Shown here piece by piece: positions 27,589-35,867 of a stretch of DNA of 64,000 nucleotides. This DNA comes from an uncultured Ruminococcus sp. (lineage in GTDB: Bacteria; Bacillota; Clostridia; Oscillospirales; Ruminococcaceae), in contig NZ_CAMKRR010000003.1 of NCBI RefSeq assembly GCF_946415235.1, positions 1 to 64,000 of the forward strand. The letters run 5' to 3'. The notes under the pieces were generated by a model that ran no database searches, was not told the DNA's origin, and saw only the letters and a list, made by a program, of their open reading frames with translations. A program made the translations under genes and the position numbers. The first letter of the stretch is position 1, and the number at the start of each line of letters is the position of its first letter.

Positions 27589-28272
27589 ATGGAAAATATG
27601 TTGAATGTTTACCTGTTCGGCAAGAAATATCAGGTGCCTGCAGGTCTTACGATAATGACAGCTATGGAGTACGCAGGCTATGAGCTTGTACGAGGCTGCG
27701 GATGCCGCAACGGATTCTGCGGAGCCTGTGCTACGATATACAGAATAAAAGGGGAGATAGAGCTTCACGGATGTCTTGCCTGTCAGACCGAGATACAGGA
27801 AGGAATGTACGTAGCAACTCTTCCTTTCTTCCCACTTGAAAAAAGAGTATACAACATCGAAGAAATAAAGCCGGACCAGCAGATAATGATGCAGCTTTAT
27901 CCCGAGATATACAGCTGTATAGGCTGCAATGCCTGTACAAAGGCCTGTACTCAGGAACTCAATGTTATGCAGTATATTGCTTACGCACAGAGAGGCGAGT
28001 ACGAGAAATGTGCTGAGGAGAGCTTTGACTGCGTAATGTGCGGAGTATGTTCATCACGCTGTCCCGCAGGTATTTCCCATCCTCAAGTAGCTATGCTTGC
28101 AAGACGTCTCAACGGTAAGTACATTGCTCCGGAATGCGGACATCTCTCGGACAGGGTAAAGGAAGTCAACGATGGTATCTTTGACAAGCAGATCGAGGAG
28201 CTCATGACAAAGGCTGTCAACAATATTGACGAGATAAAAGATATGTACAATCACCGCGAAATAGAGAAGTAA
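27589..28272 (+). CDS. Fumarate reductase-type iron-sulfur subunit
   Basis: 227 residues in the SdhB/FrdB arrangement. An N-terminal plant-type [2Fe-2S] domain has C37/C39, C44, C47 and C62/C65. The C-terminal alpha-helical domain has two motifs, C110/C113/C116/C120 and C148/C151/C154/C158. The last motif has the spacing of a [4Fe-4S] cluster rather than the [3Fe-4S] usual in quinone-linked enzymes. It is followed 12 bases later by the flavoprotein. No cytochrome b or membrane anchor gene is present, so electrons probably come from the Hdr/Flx subunits rather than quinones. Confidence 0.85.
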   Translation: MENMLNVYLFGKKYQVPAGLTIMTAMEYAGYELVRGCGCRNGFCGACATIYRIKGEIELHGCLACQTEIQEGMYVATLPFFPLEKRVYNIEEIKPDQQIMMQLYPEIYSCIGCNACTKACTQELNVMQYIAYAQRGEYEKCAEESFDCVMCGVCSSRCPAGISHPQVAMLARRLNGKYIAPECGHLSDRVKEVNDGIFDKQIEELMTKAVNNIDEIKDMYNHREIEK

Positions 28273-28284
28273 GGAGGGGAGAAT

Positions 28285-29886
28285 ATGTACAAAATCGAAA
28301 AACTCAATGAACTGGCAAAGATAGTTGCTGAAAAAAGAGCTGATAACGCCGCTCTCGAACCAAGAAGAATGACCGCTGAAGAGAAGGACGACCTTCTTGC
28401 ACATTTTCACCCCGATTACAAGCAGGACGAATTCACTGTCCTCTCCGCAGGTGTAAACAAGGGTGATAAAGTTCCTACACAGCTTGCAGAGCTTCTTCAG
28501 GGAAAAAGCCGTATCAGCGCTGATGGCGTGGATCTTGCTTCTCCCGATTATGAAACAGATGTACTTATCATAGGCGGTGGCGGTGCAGGCGCTTCTGCTG
28601 CGATCGAAGCTGACGATGCAGGCGTAAAGGTAATGATCGTCACAAAGCTTCGTATAGGCGACGCCAATACAATGATGGCTGAGGGCGGTATACAGGCTGC
28701 TGACAAGCCTAACGATTCACCTGCCATACATTTCCTCGACGCTTTCGGAGGCGGACACTTCGCTGCAAAACCAGAGCTCGTAAAGAAACTGGTCACAAAA
28801 GCCCCCGAAGCTATACAGTGGCTCAATAAGCTCGGTGTTGAGTTCGATAAGGAACCCGACGGAACAATGGTAACAACTCACGGCGGCGGTACTTCACGCA
28901 AGAGAATGCACGCTGCAAAGGACTACTCAGGCGCGGAAATAATGAGAACTCTCCGTGACGAGGTCATCAACAGAGGTATACCTGTAGTTGATTTCACAGC
29001 CGCAGTGGAAATAATCCTCGACGAAAACGGTAAGGCATCAGGTGCTGTTCTTATGAATATGGAGACCAAAGAGCTCCTTGTAGCTAAGGCAAAGACAGTT
29101 ATTATCGCAACAGGCGGTGCAGGACGTCTCCACTATCAGGGATTCCCGACTTCAAACCATTACGGTGCAACTGCTGACGGACTTATTCTCGGCTACAGAG
29201 TAGGCGCAAAGCTTCTTTACGCCGATACTTTACAGTATCACCCCACAGGTACAGGCTACCCCGAGCAGATATTCGGCGCTCTTGTTACCGAAAAGGTACG
29301 TTCGCTCGGTGCAAAGCTTGTAAATATAGACGGTGATGTATTCATGCACCCACTGGAGACACGCGATGTTACCGCAGCTTCTATCATACGTGAATGTACG
29401 GAACGCGGCAAGGGCGTAGAGACAAACCTCGGCAAGGCGCTGTGGCTCGATACTCCTATGATAGAGCTTATCCACGGCGAGGGAACCATCGAAAGGCGTA
29501 TCCCCGCAATGATGAGAATGTTTGGCAAATATGGCATAGATATCCGCAAAGAGCCTATACTCGTATACCCGACACTCCACTATCAGAACGGCGGACTCGA
29601 GATATCTGATGACTGCTCAACAGGAGTAGAAAATCTCTATGCGGCAGGAGAAGTCGCAGGAGGTATCCACGGCAGAAACCGACTCATGGGAAACTCGCTC
29701 CTTGATGTTATCGTTTTCGGCAGGAACGCAGGTATCTATGCAGCTGCCAAGGCTAAGGAAACAGCAGTTCCCCAAAAGCTCACCCTTGCTCATATCGAGA
29801 AGTTCAACAAGGAGCTTGAAGCGGCAGGAGCTTCAAGCGGAACAGCTTCACCGATGCTGCTCCCGCACTATGCAAGAAAAAAATAA
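28285..29886 (+). CDS. Soluble fumarate reductase flavoprotein subunit
   Basis: 533 residues. FAD loop LIIGGGGAGASAA lies at about 94-106, after an 85-residue N-terminal extension. Dicarboxylate residues of the fumarate reductase family are in place: H319 in YHPTG, R360 in ETRDVT, H432 in LHYQNGG and R466 in GRNRLMGNSL. The His that binds FAD covalently in E. coli FrdA is Asn128 here, so FAD is probably non-covalent, as in soluble enzymes and NadB. L-aspartate oxidase is the main alternative. The iron-sulfur partner, fumarase in the operon and absence of nadA/nadC argue for fumarate reductase. Confidence 0.85.
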   Translation: MYKIEKLNELAKIVAEKRADNAALEPRRMTAEEKDDLLAHFHPDYKQDEFTVLSAGVNKGDKVPTQLAELLQGKSRISADGVDLASPDYETDVLIIGGGGAGASAAIEADDAGVKVMIVTKLRIGDANTMMAEGGIQAADKPNDSPAIHFLDAFGGGHFAAKPELVKKLVTKAPEAIQWLNKLGVEFDKEPDGTMVTTHGGGTSRKRMHAAKDYSGAEIMRTLRDEVINRGIPVVDFTAAVEIILDENGKASGAVLMNMETKELLVAKAKTVIIATGGAGRLHYQGFPTSNHYGATADGLILGYRVGAKLLYADTLQYHPTGTGYPEQIFGALVTEKVRSLGAKLVNIDGDVFMHPLETRDVTAASIIRECTERGKGVETNLGKALWLDTPMIELIHGEGTIERRIPAMMRMFGKYGIDIRKEPILVYPTLHYQNGGLEISDDCSTGVENLYAAGEVAGGIHGRNRLMGNSLLDVIVFGRNAGIYAAAKAKETAVPQKLTLAHIEKFNKELEAAGASSGTASPMLLPHYARKK

Positions 29887-29951
29887 AAATATGGGACGCT
29901 TATCAGAGCGTCCCGAAATATGTTATAATAAAAGAAAGTTAAGTGATAAAA

Positions 29952-31163
29952 ATGGATTTTTTTAACGGAATTCTTTCAATTCATGGTGTCGGCTTCCTTA
30001 TGCTGTCGGTAATTGCGATAGCTGCTCTCGGATATGTACTTGGAAGAATTACTATCAAAGGCATATCTCTCGGAACAGCAGGAGTGTTCATTATGGCACT
30101 TATATACGGTTGTTTGTTCTATAAGGAACTGTCTGCCGAGATCAATACCGATTTTGTGAACAATGCTCTTAAGATAATAGACAATCTCGGACTTATACTC
30201 TTCGTTACAGCTGTAGGATTTATTGCAGGACCGAATTTCTTCGGTAACTTCAAAAAGAACTTCAAGTCTTATGTTCTCCTTGCCGTTATCATTATTTTCA
30301 GCGGCGGACTTGCTTGTGCAGGCTGTATTATGGTAGGAAAGAACTTTACCGACCTTTCAAGTGAAGAATTCACAGCAATGCTCGCAGGAATCCTCTCGGG
30401 AGCACTCACAAGCACTCCCGGTTTCTCGGCTGCCAAGGACGCAGTAGGAACAGATCATTTGCAGAGCATCGTATCCGTAGGATACGCAATAGCCTATATC
30501 TTTGGTGTTATCGGAGTTGTTCTCTTTGTTCAGATAATCCCCAAGCTCACAAAAGCAAATATGGAAAAAGAAAGAGAGCTTCTTATCCCTGCATCCAAGA
30601 ACGCAGCAAAAGAAAAGAAAATGTTCAAATTCATAGAAATGGACAGCTTCGGCATCATGCCTTTTTCTCTTGCAGCTTTCTTTGGAATTATAATAGGTTC
30701 ATTCAAATTCGGCAATTTCTCACTTTCCACAACAGGAGGCTGTCTGCTTGTTTCGCTTATATTCGGACACTTCGGACACTTCGGAAAGTTCTCTGTTACG
30801 CCTAAGGATTCAACTCTTAAGGTCTTCCGTGAGCTTGGTCTCATGTTCTTCCTTATAGGTGCAGGCGTTTCGGGCGGAGCTAAATTTGTACAGTACTTTG
30901 ACGCCGTATACTTTGTGTACGGAATAATAATGACTATCTTACCTATGATAATCGGATTCCTCTTTGCAAAATATGTACTGAAGCTCAGCCTTCTCAACAA
31001 CCTCGGCTCTATAACAGGCGGTATGACATCTACCCCTGCGCTTGGTACTCTTATAAGCACGGCAGGAACGGAAAATGTTGCCTCAGCATATGCCGCTACA
31101 TATCCTGTAGCACTTATCTCTGTAGTCCTTGTAGAGCAATTCCTGATTATATTATTCAAGTAA
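29952..31163 (+). CDS. AspT/SucE-family (AAEx) membrane carrier
   Basis: 403 residues with about ten membrane helices in two repeats. Each repeat carries a GxxTSTP motif (GALTSTPGFSA and GGMTSTPALGT), the mark of the aspartate-alanine exchanger family. It lacks the central TrkA-C domains, so it is shorter than AspT (about 540 residues). The family includes the succinate exporter SucE of Corynebacterium. It lies directly after the fumarate reductase genes, so succinate export is a reasonable inference. ATG 29952 is preferred to GTG 29943; the ribosome site is weak. A TATAAT at about 29921 may give it its own promoter. Confidence 0.82.
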   Translation: MDFFNGILSIHGVGFLMLSVIAIAALGYVLGRITIKGISLGTAGVFIMALIYGCLFYKELSAEINTDFVNNALKIIDNLGLILFVTAVGFIAGPNFFGNFKKNFKSYVLLAVIIIFSGGLACAGCIMVGKNFTDLSSEEFTAMLAGILSGALTSTPGFSAAKDAVGTDHLQSIVSVGYAIAYIFGVIGVVLFVQIIPKLTKANMEKERELLIPASKNAAKEKKMFKFIEMDSFGIMPFSLAAFFGIIIGSFKFGNFSLSTTGGCLLVSLIFGHFGHFGKFSVTPKDSTLKVFRELGLMFFLIGAGVSGGAKFVQYFDAVYFVYGIIMTILPMIIGFLFAKYVLKLSLLNNLGSITGGMTSTPALGTLISTAGTENVASAYAATYPVALISVVLVEQFLIILFK

Positions 31164-31169
31164 GCATGA

Positions 31170-31196
31170 AAAAGCGCTTCCTTTCGGAAGCGCTTT
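31170..31196. terminator. Bidirectional terminator between carrier and pyrE
   Basis: Perfect stem AAAAGCGCTTCC / GGAAGCGCTTTT with loop TTTC. A runs and T runs flank both sides, so it can stop both converging transcripts. Confidence 0.9.
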
Positions 31197-31198
31197 TA

Positions 31199-31852
31199 TC
31201 ATTTAACACCGTATTGTTCTCTGTATTCAAGCATTTTGTCAAGATATTCCTTACCAGGAACGATCTCTTTCTTTATAGCATCAATAATATCTTCCATAGT
31301 AACGATAGGATAAACTATAACGCCGAAGTCGCGCTTTACCTCCTGTACAGCCGAAAGCTCTCCGGTACCTTTTTCCATACGGTCTACTGTTATGACCATA
31401 CCCGTAACATTTACGTCGGCAGCAGTCATAAGCTTAGGCATAGACTCACGAAGAGCCTTTCCCGATGTCATAACATCATCTATAATAACAACCCTTTCAC
31501 CGTCCCTGAGCTCCTTGCCGACAAACATACCGCCCTCGCCGTGATCCTTGGCTTCCTTTCTGTCAAAACAATATGATACATCTATACCGTACTTATTGCT
31601 GAGTGCAACAACAGCAGATACAGCCAGTGGTATGCCTTTATAAGCAGGTCCGAAGAGAGTATCAACAGGGATATCGTTTGCCTTGATGCATTCAGCATAG
31701 TATTCGCCGAGCTTTGCAAGCTGAGCACCTGTTTGGTAATTTCCGCAGTTTATAAAATACGGAGCTTTTCTGCCGCTCTTCAATGTAAACTCACCGAAGG
31801 TAAGAACACCGCAATCGACCATGAATTTAATAAAGCTTTCCTTGTAATTCAT
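31199..31852 (-). CDS. pyrE: Orotate phosphoribosyltransferase
   Basis: Joins orotate and PRPP to give OMP in pyrimidine synthesis. 217 residues. The PRPP loop is RVVIIDDVMTSGKALRE (about residues 118-134), and the orotate contact FTLKSGRKAPYFIN lies near the N-terminus. ATG 31852 follows GGAGG; the open frame upstream to 31903 lies in the preceding gene's end. It is cotranscribed with the zinc-ribbon gene. pyrB lies 12 kb away, so the pathway genes are dispersed. Confidence 0.95.
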   Translation of the reverse strand: MNYKESFIKFMVDCGVLTFGEFTLKSGRKAPYFINCGNYQTGAQLAKLGEYYAECIKANDIPVDTLFGPAYKGIPLAVSAVVALSNKYGIDVSYCFDRKEAKDHGEGGMFVGKELRDGERVVIIDDVMTSGKALRESMPKLMTAADVNVTGMVITVDRMEKGTGELSAVQEVKRDFGVIVYPIVTMEDIIDAIKKEIVPGKEYLDKMLEYREQYGVK

Positions 31853-31899
31853 AAAAATGACCTCCATTATGTATATTTCCTGCAAAGCAGGCACAAAAA

Positions 31900-32250
31900 T
31901 CATATTGCTTCAAATATATGACCGCAGAAAGGACATCTCGGATAATCCACATCTATCTCCGCACCGCATTCAACGCATTTCTTTTTGGGAAGAATGTCTA
32001 TGCTCTCATCAATATCTTTGTTGAACTCACCGGCAAAGCCTGTGGGATGAGTAACAGGAAACACACCTATAAGCATACCGCATTCGGTGCAGTAATACCC
32101 AAGCGTTTTATCTGACGGAACCTCACATATCATAGTATCATTCTCATAGAAGGTAGACACGGGATACACCAGTGTTGAATGCTTTGACGGTATACCGCGC
32201 TGTTCAATTCTGAATACGCCTTTTATCATAGGCTTGCCGCAATGTAACAC
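31900..32250 (-). CDS. Small zinc-ribbon protein, unrecognised role
   Basis: 116 residues starting at GTG 32250 after AGGAGGG. Four cysteine groups are visible: one near the N-terminus (HCGKPM), CTECG in the middle, and CVECG plus CPFCG at the C-terminus. The last two form an RPB9-like zinc ribbon. A beta-rich region lies between. It precedes pyrE by 47 bases on the same strand and shares its promoter. I do not recognise a specific function. Confidence 0.75.
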   Translation of the reverse strand: MLHCGKPMIKGVFRIEQRGIPSKHSTLVYPVSTFYENDTMICEVPSDKTLGYYCTECGMLIGVFPVTHPTGFAGEFNKDIDESIDILPKKKCVECGAEIDVDYPRCPFCGHIFEAI

Positions 32251-32281
32251 AGTTCATCCCTCCTAAACCGATTATAGTATT

Positions 32282-32310
32282 ATTATAGTCCTTTTTTTTA
32301 TAAAATTCAA
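32282..32310 (-). promoter_or_regulatory. Promoter of the zinc-ribbon/pyrE operon
   Basis: On the minus strand TTGAAT (32305-32310), 17-bp spacer, TATAAT (32282-32287). Confidence 0.75.
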
Positions 32311-32344
32311 GTACATATCGAAATAAAAAAATAAATGAAATCTA

Positions 32345-32373
32345 TTGCAAATATGGTCAAAATGGGGTATAAT
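32345..32373 (+). promoter_or_regulatory. Promoter of the SGNH-like gene
   Basis: TTGCAA (32345-32350), 17-bp spacer, TATAAT (32368-32373), divergent from the pyrE-side promoter. Confidence 0.75.
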
Positions 32374-32443
32374 ATTAATACATGACACATTTCGGTAAGC
32401 CGTTCACCGTAATTCGGCAGCTCTTCACGAGTCGGGAGAAAAT

Positions 32444-33292
32444 ATGGCAAAAAAGAAAAGTATAACAAGGATCTCTGATAAAAAAAGAGGCAGACCAAAG
32501 GTCAGATTCAGCATATGGGGGATGATCCTTATTTTTATGCTCTCATTTGCAGCCTGCTTCATCGTATATATGGTCGCTGCAAACATCAATGAAAACTTCT
32601 GGGAAGATAATTTTGACAAGGTTGTCGTTGAAGAAAGTTCTGATAAAGCCGCCGATGACAATACTCCTGTCGAAAGTAACGAATCGCAGAACGATAATAC
32701 ACAAAATAAGATATCCAATCCCATACAGCAGTCTAAAGCAAAAGACAGTTCATATCTTGATACCTGCTGTCTCGTTACAGACTCAACACTTCTCGGTATT
32801 GAGGATCATACCGAACTGAAAGACGTAATAGGAAGTGATGCTCTTAACGCTGCAGGCTGTAATACAGTTACAATAGATACATCTTACGGAAACAAAACTG
32901 CATATGAGATACTTCAGGCAAAAAAGCCCGAAAAAATATATATCATGCTCGGAAGTGACATAGGTACATCTTCTGTTGATGATATGATCTCCAATTATAC
33001 CGAATTCGTAAAAAACGTCAGGGGATACCTGACATCTGCTGATATCTATATACTTCAGCTTCCGCCTGTACCTGAGAGCAATGAAAAAATAAGCAACAGC
33101 CTTATCAATGAGTTCAATACCAAGCTTCTTACTATAGCCAATATGACAGGAGTTTACTGTCTTGATACAAATACAGCTTTAAAGAGTGTTGACGGATCCA
33201 TCTCAGAAGAATTTACCGACTCCGAAACAGGTGCTCTGACTGAAAAAGCCTTCAAAAAGATAGCAGATTACATACTTTGTCACACTGTATAA
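32444..33292 (+). CDS. Membrane-anchored SGNH-hydrolase-like protein
   Basis: 282 residues: a basic cytoplasmic start (about 1-23), one membrane helix (about 24-46), a low-complexity linker rich in Asp, Asn, Ser and Gln (about 60-105), then an extracellular domain resembling the SGNH/GDSL fold. VTDSTLLG holds the candidate nucleophile Ser, and IYIMLGSDIGTSS and IYILQLPPVPES lie where family blocks II-III sit. The usual C-terminal DxxH is not evident, so activity is uncertain. Relatives act as cell-wall O-acyl esterases or transferases. It is a single-gene unit. Confidence 0.65.
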   Translation: MAKKKSITRISDKKRGRPKVRFSIWGMILIFMLSFAACFIVYMVAANINENFWEDNFDKVVVEESSDKAADDNTPVESNESQNDNTQNKISNPIQQSKAKDSSYLDTCCLVTDSTLLGIEDHTELKDVIGSDALNAAGCNTVTIDTSYGNKTAYEILQAKKPEKIYIMLGSDIGTSSVDDMISNYTEFVKNVRGYLTSADIYILQLPPVPESNEKISNSLINEFNTKLLTIANMTGVYCLDTNTALKSVDGSISEEFTDSETGALTEKAFKKIADYILCHTV

Positions 33293-33298
33293 TTTTTT

Positions 33299-33332
33299 GC
33301 TTCAACACTATATATAGTGTTGAAGCTTTTAC
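33299..33332 (+). terminator. Terminator of the SGNH-like gene, embedding an NrdR box
   Basis: Perfect 12-bp stem GCTTCAACACTA / TAGTGTTGAAGC with loop TATA, followed by TTTTAC. The central 16 bases (33305-33320) are also a perfect NrdR box. Confidence 0.85.
33305..33320 (+). promoter_or_regulatory. Distal NrdR box
   Basis: ACACTATATATAGTGT fits the NrdR consensus acaCwAtATaTwGtgt at all positions. It lies exactly 200 bp upstream of the proximal box and inside a terminator stem, so a purely structural explanation is possible. Confidence 0.6.
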
Positions 33333-33451
33333 ATTTAGTAGACGGCTTTTAAACGCCCAAATATCGCCAAAACAGCTTTTTATAAATGATTTATGCATAT
33401 TTATCACAATTATTTTTGCATTTTTATCCGCCGTATTGTGCATACCCTACA

Positions 33452-33480
33452 TTGACATATCAAAAATAATTATATATAAT
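33452..33480 (+). promoter_or_regulatory. Promoter of nrdDG
   Basis: TTGACA (33452-33457), 17-bp spacer, TATAAT (33475-33480). The NrdR box starts 25 bases after the -10. Confidence 0.85.
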
Positions 33481-33504
33481 ATTATAAGAGCATTAGAAAG
33501 ACAG

Positions 33505-33520
33505 ACACTATATATTGTGT
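33505..33520 (+). promoter_or_regulatory. Proximal NrdR box of nrdDG
   Basis: ACACTATATATTGTGT matches the NrdR consensus at every position. It lies just downstream of the expected transcription start and before the GGAGG of nrdD, where a bound repressor would block early elongation. Confidence 0.85.
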
Positions 33521-33539
33521 TTGGAGGTATGGTATAGAA

Positions 33540-35858
33540 ATGATAATACACATTATTAAAAGAGACGGACGAAAAGTTCCTTTTAATATAGAAAAGATCG
33601 CAAATGCTATATTTAAAGCTGCACAAGCGAGAGGCGGTACGGATTTCAATGTTGCTATGGACGCAGCCGTTGAAGTTTGCCGTCTTTATGAGGAACAGAA
33701 CCCGGGTAAAACTCCAACTGTTGAAGAGATTCAGGATCTCGTTGAAAAAGTTCTCATTGAAAAAGGTCACGCTAAAACAGCAAAGGCTTATATTCTCTAT
33801 CGTTACGAGCGCACACGCTCACGCGAGATGAAAACCAATCTGATGTGCGTCCTCAATGAGCTTACCTTCAGTCCTGCCAAAGACAGTGATATAAAGCGCG
33901 AAAATGCCAACATCGACGGCGATACCGCTATGGGTACAATGCTCAAATACGGTTCTGTATCCGCTAAAGAATACTATGAAATGTACGTCCTTGAGCCTGC
34001 ACACGCAAAAGCTCACCGTGAGGGCGATATTCATATACATGATCTCGACTTCTACACACTTACAACCACCTGCACCCAGATCGATCTGAAGAAGCTGTTT
34101 ACAAACGGCTTCTCCACGGGACACGGCTTCTTAAGAGAGCCTAACGATATAGCAAGCTATTCAGCCCTTGCCTGTATCGCTATACAGTCCAATCAGAACG
34201 ATCAGCACGGCGGTCAGAGTATCCCTACTTTTGACTATGCCATGGCAGAAGGCGTAAAAAAGACATATGCTGCAAGATACAGACAGAATGTTGCAAGAGC
34301 ATTGTCTCTTTTAGGCGGAGTTGACAGCGAATTCGAGATAGTTGACGAAATAAAGAAGGAATTATCCGAAAAATATGAGCTCAAACCTATTCTTGCAAAC
34401 GATAACGGCTACAAGGAAAAGGAAATGGAGCTGCTGCTGAAATATACCGATAAGGACACTGCTGAGAAAATTCAGGCTTTCGCAACAAGAAATGCTGAAA
34501 AGGAAACAGACAGAGCAACTTATCAGGCTATGGAAGCGCTTATCCATAACCTTAACACCATGAACAGCCGTGCGGGCGCACAGACTCCGTTCAGCTCAAT
34601 AAATTACGGTACAGATACATCTCCCGAGGGAAGGATGGTCATCAAAAATGTTCTTCTTGCTCAGGAAGCAGGTCTCGGCAACGGCGAGACACCTATATTC
34701 CCGATACACATATTCAAGATCAAGGAGGGTATAAACTACAACCCTACCGATCCTAACTATGATCTTTTCAAGCTTGCCTGCAGAGTATCTGCAAAGAGGC
34801 TTTTCCCGAACTTCTCATTCATTGACGCTCCTTACAATCTCCAGTATTACAAGGAGGGCAATCCTGATACAGAGATAGCATATATGGGATGTCGTACACG
34901 TGTTATCGGCAACAACTACGATCCGTCAAGAGAGATAGTCACAGGAAGAGGAAACCTCAGCTTTACTTCTATAAATCTTCCGCGGCTTGCTATAAAAGCC
35001 GATCATAATGTCGGTCTTTTCTTCGATATGCTTGAAGAAAAAATGGAGCTCGTTATAGATCAGCTCATGCATCGTTTCAATATCCAGGCTCAGAAAAGGG
35101 TAAGAAATTATCCATTCCTTATGGGACAGGGAATATGGATAGATTCCGACAAGCTTGGTCCCGATGATACAGTGGGTGAGGTACTGAAACACGGTACGCT
35201 TTCTGTAGGATTTATCGGACTTGCCGAAACTCTTAAAGCTCTTATCGGAGCACATCACGGTGAAAGTGAAGAAGCCCGCGAACTCGGTCTTGAGATTATT
35301 TCATCAATGAGGAAAAGACTTGATGAAGAATCAAAGCGTACAGGTCTTAATTTCTCGCTTCTTGCAACTCCTGCCGAAGGTCTTTCGGGACGTTTTGTAC
35401 GTATGGATGCAAAGAAATACGGCATTATCGAAGGTGTTACCGACAGAGACTATTATACCAATTCATTCCATGTACCTGTTTATTATCCTATCAGTGCATT
35501 CGAGAAGATCAAGATAGAAGCTCCTTACCACGAGCTCACAAATGCAGGTCATATCAGCTATATCGAGCTTGACGGCGATCCCCTCGAAAACCTCAGCGCA
35601 TTTGAGAAGATAGTACGCTGCATGAAGGAATCAGGCATCGGCTACGGAGCTATAAACCATCCTGTTGACCGTGATCCATGCTGCGGATATACAGGTATCA
35701 TAGGTGAAACTTGTCCTTGCTGCGGCAGAAAGGAACATTCGGACAATGTTGCCTTTGACAGAATAAGACGTATCACAGGATATCTTGTGGGAACACTTGA
35801 CCGTTTCAACAACGGAAAACGCGCGGAAGAGCATGACCGCGTAAAGCACGATGTATAA
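33540..35858 (+). CDS. nrdD: Anaerobic ribonucleoside-triphosphate reductase
   Basis: Oxygen-sensitive class III reductase that makes dNTPs using a glycyl radical. 772 residues: an N-terminal ATP-cone (about 1-95, IIHIIKRDGRKVPFN) for allosteric control, a ten-stranded barrel, a C-terminal zinc site with DPCCGYTG and CPCCGRKE, and the radical Gly747 in RRITGYLVG. It is coupled to nrdG nine bases downstream. Two NrdR boxes and a consensus promoter precede it. The ribosome site GGAGG is 12 bases from the ATG, slightly long. Confidence 0.96.
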   Translation: MIIHIIKRDGRKVPFNIEKIANAIFKAAQARGGTDFNVAMDAAVEVCRLYEEQNPGKTPTVEEIQDLVEKVLIEKGHAKTAKAYILYRYERTRSREMKTNLMCVLNELTFSPAKDSDIKRENANIDGDTAMGTMLKYGSVSAKEYYEMYVLEPAHAKAHREGDIHIHDLDFYTLTTTCTQIDLKKLFTNGFSTGHGFLREPNDIASYSALACIAIQSNQNDQHGGQSIPTFDYAMAEGVKKTYAARYRQNVARALSLLGGVDSEFEIVDEIKKELSEKYELKPILANDNGYKEKEMELLLKYTDKDTAEKIQAFATRNAEKETDRATYQAMEALIHNLNTMNSRAGAQTPFSSINYGTDTSPEGRMVIKNVLLAQEAGLGNGETPIFPIHIFKIKEGINYNPTDPNYDLFKLACRVSAKRLFPNFSFIDAPYNLQYYKEGNPDTEIAYMGCRTRVIGNNYDPSREIVTGRGNLSFTSINLPRLAIKADHNVGLFFDMLEEKMELVIDQLMHRFNIQAQKRVRNYPFLMGQGIWIDSDKLGPDDTVGEVLKHGTLSVGFIGLAETLKALIGAHHGESEEARELGLEIISSMRKRLDEESKRTGLNFSLLATPAEGLSGRFVRMDAKKYGIIEGVTDRDYYTNSFHVPVYYPISAFEKIKIEAPYHELTNAGHISYIELDGDPLENLSAFEKIVRCMKESGIGYGAINHPVDRDPCCGYTGIIGETCPCCGRKEHSDNVAFDRIRRITGYLVGTLDRFNNGKRAEEHDRVKHDV

Positions 35859-35867
35859 GGTGATATA

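Noticed and set aside
28285-29886. L-aspartate oxidase (NadB)
   Set aside because: Same superfamily, but there is a dedicated iron-sulfur partner, fumarase in the operon and no nadA or nadC. Not excluded by sequence alone.
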